Shown here one piece after another: positions 59,213-64,000 of a stretch of DNA of 64,000 nucleotides. The position numbers and the translations under genes are program-made. The stretch lies in the NCBI RefSeq assembly GCF_008727755.1, contig NZ_CP044231.1, positions 1,798,001 through 1,862,000 of the forward strand, read 5' to 3'. Position 1 is the stretch's first letter. Each line of letters begins with the position of its first letter. The notes under the pieces were generated by a model that was given only the letters and a program-made list of their open reading frames with translations, was not told where the DNA came from and made no database searches. This stretch comes from Microbacterium caowuchunii (GTDB lineage Bacteria; Actinomycetota; Actinomycetes; Actinomycetales; Microbacteriaceae).

Positions 59213-60573
59213 GCGGACCACCCGTCCTTCCACGACTCCGCGGCGGCGAGGGCGATGGCCTCGCCCGCGAGCACGACGGAGCCGGCGACGACCACGGCGC
59301 GCCGGTCGGATGCCGCGGCCCACTCGCGCGCCGCCTCCGCGGCGGTCGCGAGGTCGTCGTGCACGGTCACCCGGAGGTCCACCTCCTCCACGAGATCGGC
59401 GATGGAGTCCGCATCCGTGGCGCGCTCGGAGTCCGGAGCGGTCGCGAACACGTGCGTCGCGATCGGACGGAGCCCGGCGACGATCCCGCGCGCGTCCTTG
59501 TCGCCGAGGATGCCGAGGACGACACCCCACTCGTCGAAGTCGAAGGAGGCGCGCAACGCCTCGACGAGCGCCGTGATCCCGTGCGGGTTGTGCGCCGCGT
59601 CGACGACCACCGTGGGATTCGCGCCCACGAGCTGCAGCCTGCCGGGCGAGGTCGCCTGGGCGAAGCCCTCGGTGATGACGTCGTCGGACAGCGGCTGCGA
59701 GGCCCGCCCGATCAGCGATTCGACGGCGGCGACGGCGAGGGCGGCGTTGCGGCCCTGGTGGGCTCCGTACATCGGCAGGTAGAGCTCGGCATACGTGCCG
59801 GCGAGCCCGCGGATGTCGAGCAGCTGCCCGCCGACGGCCAGGCGCCCGTCGGTGAGGGCGAAGTCCTGACCTTCGAAGGCGATCGTGGCGCCGACCCGTG
59901 CGGCCTGGGCGCGCAGCACGGCCTCGACCTCCGGCGCCTGTGCGGCCGACACGGCCGCGGCATCCGGCTTGATGATCCCGGCCTTGACCGTCGCGATCTC
60001 GGCCAGGGTGTCGCCGAGCCGGTCGGCGTGGTCCAGCCCGATGGGTGCGATCACCGCCACGTCGCCGTCGGCCGTGTTCGTGGAGTCCCAGGACCCGCCC
60101 ATGCCGACCTCGACCACGGCCACGTCCACGGGCGCATCCGCGAAGGCGACGAACGCCAGCACGGTGAGCAGCTCGAAGAACGTGAGCGGGGCGTCACCGG
60201 CGCCGGCGAGCTCCGCATCGACCATGTCCACGAACGGCTCGATCTCGTCCCACGCGTCCGCGACGACCGCGTCCGCGATGGGCTCCCCGTCGATCATGAT
60301 CCGCTCGGTGAACCGCTCGAGGTGCGGGCTCGTGAACAGGCCGGTGCGCAGGCCCGAGGCGCGCAGGATGCTCTCCGCGATCCGACTCGTCGAGGTCTTC
60401 CCGTTCGTACCCGTGACGTGGACGACGCGGTAGGTGTGCTGCGGATCGGCCAGCAGCTCCAGCACGCGCCGGGTGCGCTCGACGCGCGGCTGCACCCACT
60501 GCTCCCCCTGACGGGTGAGGAGCGCCTCGTAGACGGCATCCGCGCGACGGCGGTCGTTCTCTGCCCCGGTCAT
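59209..60573 (-). CDS. folC: Bifunctional dihydrofolate synthase / folylpolyglutamate synthase
   Basis: 454 residues of the Mur ligase superfamily. The P-loop is [12 protein letters not shown] (~53-64), and [26 protein letters not shown] and [12 protein letters not shown] are the other motifs. It adds glutamate to dihydropteroate and then to folates. The ATG overlaps the ileS stop (ATGA). It completes the folate link with pabB at 18-19 kb. Confidence 0.96.
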   Translation of the reverse strand: MTGAENDRRRADAVYEALLTRQGEQWVQPRVERTRRVLELLADPQHTYRVVHVTGTNGKTSTSRIAESILRASGLRTGLFTSPHLERFTERIMIDGEPIADAVVADAWDEIEPFVDMVDAELAGAGDAPLTFFELLTVLAFVAFADAPVDVAVVEVGMGGSWDSTNTADGDVAVIAPIGLDHADRLGDTLAEIATVKAGIIKPDAAAVSAAQAPEVEAVLRAQAARVGATIAFEGQDFALTDGRLAVGGQLLDIRGLAGTYAELYLPMYGAHQGRNAALAVAAVESLIGRASQPLSDDVITEGFAQATSPGRLQLVGANPTVVVDAAHNPHGITALVEALRASFDFDEWGVVLGILGDKDARGIVAGLRPIATHVFATAPDSERATDADSIADLVEEVDLRVTVHDDLATAAEAAREWAAASDRRAVVVAGSVVLAGEAIALAAAESWKDGWSA

Positions 60574-63500
60574 GCGGTCGCTCCGATCCGGGTGACGCCC
60601 ACGGTGAACGCTCCCCTGTTCGCGTACGTGCCCGGCGCGACCGTGGCGGAATAGCCCGGGTCGCCTGCGGCGTCGAATGTGCTGCCGACCACGACGGCGC
60701 CGTCCACCGTGGCGCTGCGGGCGAGCGTCTCCCCCGCGATGTCGGCCGTGTCGAAGGCGGCACGGACCGCCTCGCCGTCCGCGGTGTCCTCGAAGGAGAG
60801 CGCGAGGGCGATCCGGTCGCTGACCTCGAATCCGGCGGCCTTGCGGGTGTCCTGCACCGCACGGATGACGTCGCGGGCGAGTCCCTCCGCCTCCAGCTCG
60901 GGCGTCGTCGCCGTGTCCAGCAGGACGAATCCGTCTCCGGACAGCACGGCCAGCGCCTCGCCCTCCGGCCGTCCGCTGGTCTCCAGCACGAGGGCGTACT
61001 CGGACGGTTCCAGGGCGATCCCGCCGGCGATCACGCGACCGTCCGTCTCCGACCAGTCACCCGCCTTCGCCGCCTTGATGACCTGCTGCACCTGCTTGCC
61101 CAGACGCGGACCCGCCGCCCTGGCGTTCACCGTCAGGCGGTGCGTGATCCCGTACTCCAGCGCGGTGCCGTCTTCCAGTTCCACGAGCTCGACGCTCTTC
61201 ACGTTGAGCTCGTCGCGGAGGATGTCGTCGAACTGTCCGAGCGCTGCGGCGTCGGGCACGACGACGGTCAGACGCGGCAGCGGCAGACGGACCCGCTTGC
61301 CCTCACGCTTGCGCAGCGCGTTGGCGACGGAGGAGACCTCGCGGACGGCGTCCATCGCGGTGCGGATGTCGGATGCGTCCGGGAACGCCTCGGCGTCCGG
61401 CCAGTCCTGCAGGTGGATGCTGCGTCCGCCGGTGAGCCCCTGCCACACGCGCTCGGAGACGAGCGGGATGAGCGGAGCCGCGACGCGGGTGAGCGTCTCC
61501 AGCACGGTGTACAGCGTGTCGAACGCCTCCGTGCTGAGCGGGTCCTCCGCGGACACGCCCTGCCAGAAGCGATCGCGTGAGCGGCGGATGTACCAGTTCG
61601 TCAGGACCTCGGCGAAGTCGCGCAGCTTGGCGGCGGCCGTCGTCGAGTCGAGCGCCTCGAGGTCCGCCGCCACGCCGCGAACGAGGTCGCCGGTGAGGGC
61701 CAGGATGTAGCGATCGAGCACATCGGTCGAGTCGGTGCGCCAGCTCGCCTGATAGCCGGATCCTTCCTCGCCGCCGGCCGCGTTCGCGTAGGTGGCGAAG
61801 AAGTACCACGTGCTCCACAGCGGCAGGAGGAACTCCCGCACCCCGGCACGGATGCCCTCCTCCGTCACCACGAGGTTGCCGCCGCGCAGCACCGAGCTCG
61901 ACATGAGGAACCAGCGCATGGCGTCCGATCCGTCACGGTCGAACACCTCGCTCACGTCCGGGTAGTTGCGCAGCGACTTGGACATCTTCTGCCCGTCGCT
62001 GCCGAGCACGATGCCGTGGCAGGAGACGCCGGTGAACGCCGGCCGGTCGAACAGCGCGCCGGAGAGCACGTGCATGACGTAGAACCAGCCTCGGGTCTGG
62101 CCGATGTACTCCACGATGAAGTCGGCGGGCGAGTGCGTGTCGAACCACTCGCGGTTCTCGAACGGATAATGCACCTGCGCGTACGGCATCGAGCCGGAAT
62201 CGAACCACACGTCGAAGACGTCCTCGATGCGCCGCATCGTGCTCCGCCCGGTCGGGTCGTCCGGGTTCGGCCGGGTGAGGTCGTCGATGTACGGACGGTG
62301 CAGATCCACGTTGCCCTCGGGGTCCCGGGGCAGGCGGCCGAAGTCCCGCTCGATGTCCTCCAGCGACCCGTACACGTCCACGCGCGGGTACTCCGGGTCG
62401 TCGCTCTTCCACACCGGGATCGGCGAACCCCAGTAGCGGTTGCGGCTGATGGACCAGTCGCGCGCGCCCTCCACCCACTTGCCGAACTGACCGTGCTTGA
62501 CGTTCTCCGGCGCCCAGGTGATCTGCTCGTTGAGCTCGATGAGCCGGTCTTTGATGTCGGTGACGCGCACGAACCAGCTGGACACGGCCTTGTAGATCAG
62601 GGGGTTCCGGCAGCGCCAGCAGTGCGGGTAGGAGTGCTCGTAGCTGGCTTCGCGGAGGAGACGACCGGCCTGGCGGAGCAGCCGGATGAGCGGACGGTTG
62701 GCGTCCATCCACAGCTCGCCCGCGACATCCGAGACCTGCGGCAAGAAGCGCCCGCCGTCGTCGAGACTGACGATCGTGGGCAGGCCCGCCGCATCCGCGA
62801 GGCGCTTGTCGTCCTCACCGAAGGCGGGCGCCTGGTGCACGATGCCGGTGCCGTCGGTGGTGGTGACGTAGTCGTCGACGAGGATGTGCCAGGCGTTCGC
62901 GGTGCCCCATGCCTCGGCGTCCGCGTAGTAGTCGAAGAGCCGGTCGTAGGCGACGCCCCCGAGCTCGGCGCCGGTCAGGGTCTGCTGCACGGCGTCGCGC
63001 GCCGCATCCACCGACTCGTAGCCGAGGTCCTTCGCGTACCCGCCGAGCAGGTCCTCGGCGAGCAGGTACCGGTGCGCCGACGCCTCGAGCAGGTCGTCCG
63101 CCGAGCCGTCCGGCGTGTGGTGCACGTCGGCAGCCCCCGCGGGTCCCGCGGGCAGGACGACGTAGCGGATGGCGGGGCCGACGGCCAGGGCGAGGTTGGT
63201 CGGCAGCGTCCACGGCGTGGTCGTCCAGGCGAGGGCGCGGACGCCGGTCAGGCCGAGCGACTCCGCCTTCGCTCCGACGAGGGGGAACGTGACCGTGACC
63301 GAGGGGTCCTGGCGCATCTTGTAGACGTCGTCGTCCATCCGCAGCTCGTGCGAGGACAGCGGGGTCTCATCACGCCAGCAGTACGGCAGCACCCGGTAAC
63401 CCTCGTAGGCGAGGCCCTTGTCCCACAGGCTCTTGAACGCCCAGAGGACGGATTCCATGTACCCCGTGTCGAGCGTCTTGTACCCGCGTTCGAAGTCCAC

Positions 63501-63965
63501 CCACCGCGCCTGGCGCGTGACGTACGCCTCCCATTCCTGGGTGTACTCGAGCACCGAGGAGCGCGCCTTCGCATTGAAGGTCGCGACCCCCATCCGCTCG
63601 ATCTCCTCCTTCTCGGTGATGCCGAGCTGCTTCATCGCCTCGAGCTCGGCCGGGAGTCCGTGCGTGTCCCAGCCGAAGACGCGGTCGACCTTCTTCCCGC
63701 GCATGGTCTGGAAACGGGGGAAGAGGTCCTTGGCGTACCCGGTCAGCAGGTGACCGTAGTGGGGCAGGCCGTTGGCGAAGGGAGGGCCGTCGTAGAACAC
63801 CCACTCCGGCGCGCCCTCACGCTGCTGGACAGAGGCCAGGAAGGTCTGGTCGGTACGCCAGAAATCCAGCACGTCGCGCTCGATGTCGGGGAACCGAGGG
63901 CTCGGAGTGACCGTGGGGACGGCGGCGGGGCCGAAGGCGGAAGGTCGGGGATAGGTCATCGTCAT
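60570..63965 (-). CDS. ileS: Isoleucine--tRNA ligase
   Basis: 1131 residues. HIGH box [25 protein letters not shown] box [26 protein letters not shown], and the class I editing domain between. The long C-terminal region (~800-1131) lacks the usual CxxC zinc pairs and resembles the eukaryote-like IleRS type (IleS2) that many actinobacteria carry and that tends to resist mupirocin. The residue assignment for that property is inference. ATG 63965 or 63959 (MTMTYP) may be used. The 35 bases after it to the window end hold no other feature. Confidence 0.96.
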   Translation of the reverse strand: MTMTYPRPSAFGPAAVPTVTPSPRFPDIERDVLDFWRTDQTFLASVQQREGAPEWVFYDGPPFANGLPHYGHLLTGYAKDLFPRFQTMRGKKVDRVFGWDTHGLPAELEAMKQLGITEKEEIERMGVATFNAKARSSVLEYTQEWEAYVTRQARWVDFERGYKTLDTGYMESVLWAFKSLWDKGLAYEGYRVLPYCWRDETPLSSHELRMDDDVYKMRQDPSVTVTFPLVGAKAESLGLTGVRALAWTTTPWTLPTNLALAVGPAIRYVVLPAGPAGAADVHHTPDGSADDLLEASAHRYLLAEDLLGGYAKDLGYESVDAARDAVQQTLTGAELGGVAYDRLFDYYADAEAWGTANAWHILVDDYVTTTDGTGIVHQAPAFGEDDKRLADAAGLPTIVSLDDGGRFLPQVSDVAGELWMDANRPLIRLLRQAGRLLREASYEHSYPHCWRCRNPLIYKAVSSWFVRVTDIKDRLIELNEQITWAPENVKHGQFGKWVEGARDWSISRNRYWGSPIPVWKSDDPEYPRVDVYGSLEDIERDFGRLPRDPEGNVDLHRPYIDDLTRPNPDDPTGRSTMRRIEDVFDVWFDSGSMPYAQVHYPFENREWFDTHSPADFIVEYIGQTRGWFYVMHVLSGALFDRPAFTGVSCHGIVLGSDGQKMSKSLRNYPDVSEVFDRDGSDAMRWFLMSSSVLRGGNLVVTEEGIRAGVREFLLPLWSTWYFFATYANAAGGEEGSGYQASWRTDSTDVLDRYILALTGDLVRGVAADLEALDSTTAAAKLRDFAEVLTNWYIRRSRDRFWQGVSAEDPLSTEAFDTLYTVLETLTRVAAPLIPLVSERVWQGLTGGRSIHLQDWPDAEAFPDASDIRTAMDAVREVSSVANALRKREGKRVRLPLPRLTVVVPDAAALGQFDDILRDELNVKSVELVELEDGTALEYGITHRLTVNARAAGPRLGKQVQQVIKAAKAGDWSETDGRVIAGGIALEPSEYALVLETSGRPEGEALAVLSGDGFVLLDTATTPELEAEGLARDVIRAVQDTRKAAGFEVSDRIALALSFEDTADGEAVRAAFDTADIAGETLARSATVDGAVVVGSTFDAAGDPGYSATVAPGTYANRGAFTVGVTRIGATA

Positions 63966-64000
63966 CTCGCAGGGGAAGTCGAATGCGGCCTGCCGGGACG

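Noticed and set aside
1..64000. CRISPR arrays, rRNA genes, complete insertion sequences
   Set aside because: None seen. The only spaced repeats are the twin 22-mers at 39,489 and the tRNA copies; no transposase gene with terminal repeats could be made out.

Overview
The window is high-GC chromosomal DNA from an actinobacterium, most likely Microbacteriaceae and close to Microbacterium. This is inferred from base composition, frequent GTG starts, and the order lepA-hemW-hrcA-dnaJ-rsmE-HIT-phoH-ybeY. No 16S rRNA gene is present to confirm it.

Layout. Positions 1-9.1 kb (minus strand) hold a translation, ribosome-maturation and heat-shock run: lepA, a DUF1990 gene, hemW, hrcA with a CIRCE operator, dnaJ, rsmE, a HIT protein, phoH/ybeZ, ybeY and the start of a CNNM-type transporter. 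9.1-26.9 kb mixes housekeeping genes (rpsT, holA, comEC-comEA, leuS, pabB, arfB) with single-gene functions: acetolactate decarboxylase, DedA, an App1-like phosphatase, an SRAP protein, a glycosylase-like protein, a zinc peptidase, MarR, a decayed MFS transporter, a GT2 glycosyltransferase and two hydrolases. 27-34.2 kb carries a NarL-type two-component system, an ABC-2 transporter, a UvrA-like ATPase and a HAD phosphatase.

34.3-44.6 kb is the accessory part. An OsmC-ACT-ArsR operon is followed by three identical copies of tRNA-Ala(GGC). The segment between copies 2 and 3 (37.5-44.5 kb) looks like the remnant of an integrated element. It is visibly more A/T-rich and carries an ECF sigma factor, a GH29 fucosidase, two TetR regulators, membrane and NAD(P)-binding genes, and broken excisionase and integrase genes right beside the third tRNA.

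44.7-54.3 kb returns to core genes on the minus strand: rplU, rpmA, obg, proB, proA, nadD, rsfS and rne. 54.6-58.3 kb (plus strand) has a VKOR-type oxidoreductase and then five tightly coupled genes: a YbaB-like protein, a WXG100 protein, a lipoprotein, a second WXG100-like helical protein and a large helical protein ending in a serine alpha/beta-hydrolase domain. I read these five as a candidate type VII (ESX-like) secreted-lipase cassette without its own secretion ATPase. The window ends with ndk, a DUF4233 gene, folC and ileS.

Two genome-wide habits show here. Many monocistronic or first genes have a TANNNT -10-like hexamer 6-7 nt before the start codon, which suggests leaderless mRNAs. 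Long perfect or near-perfect inverted repeats sit at operon ends and between convergent genes.
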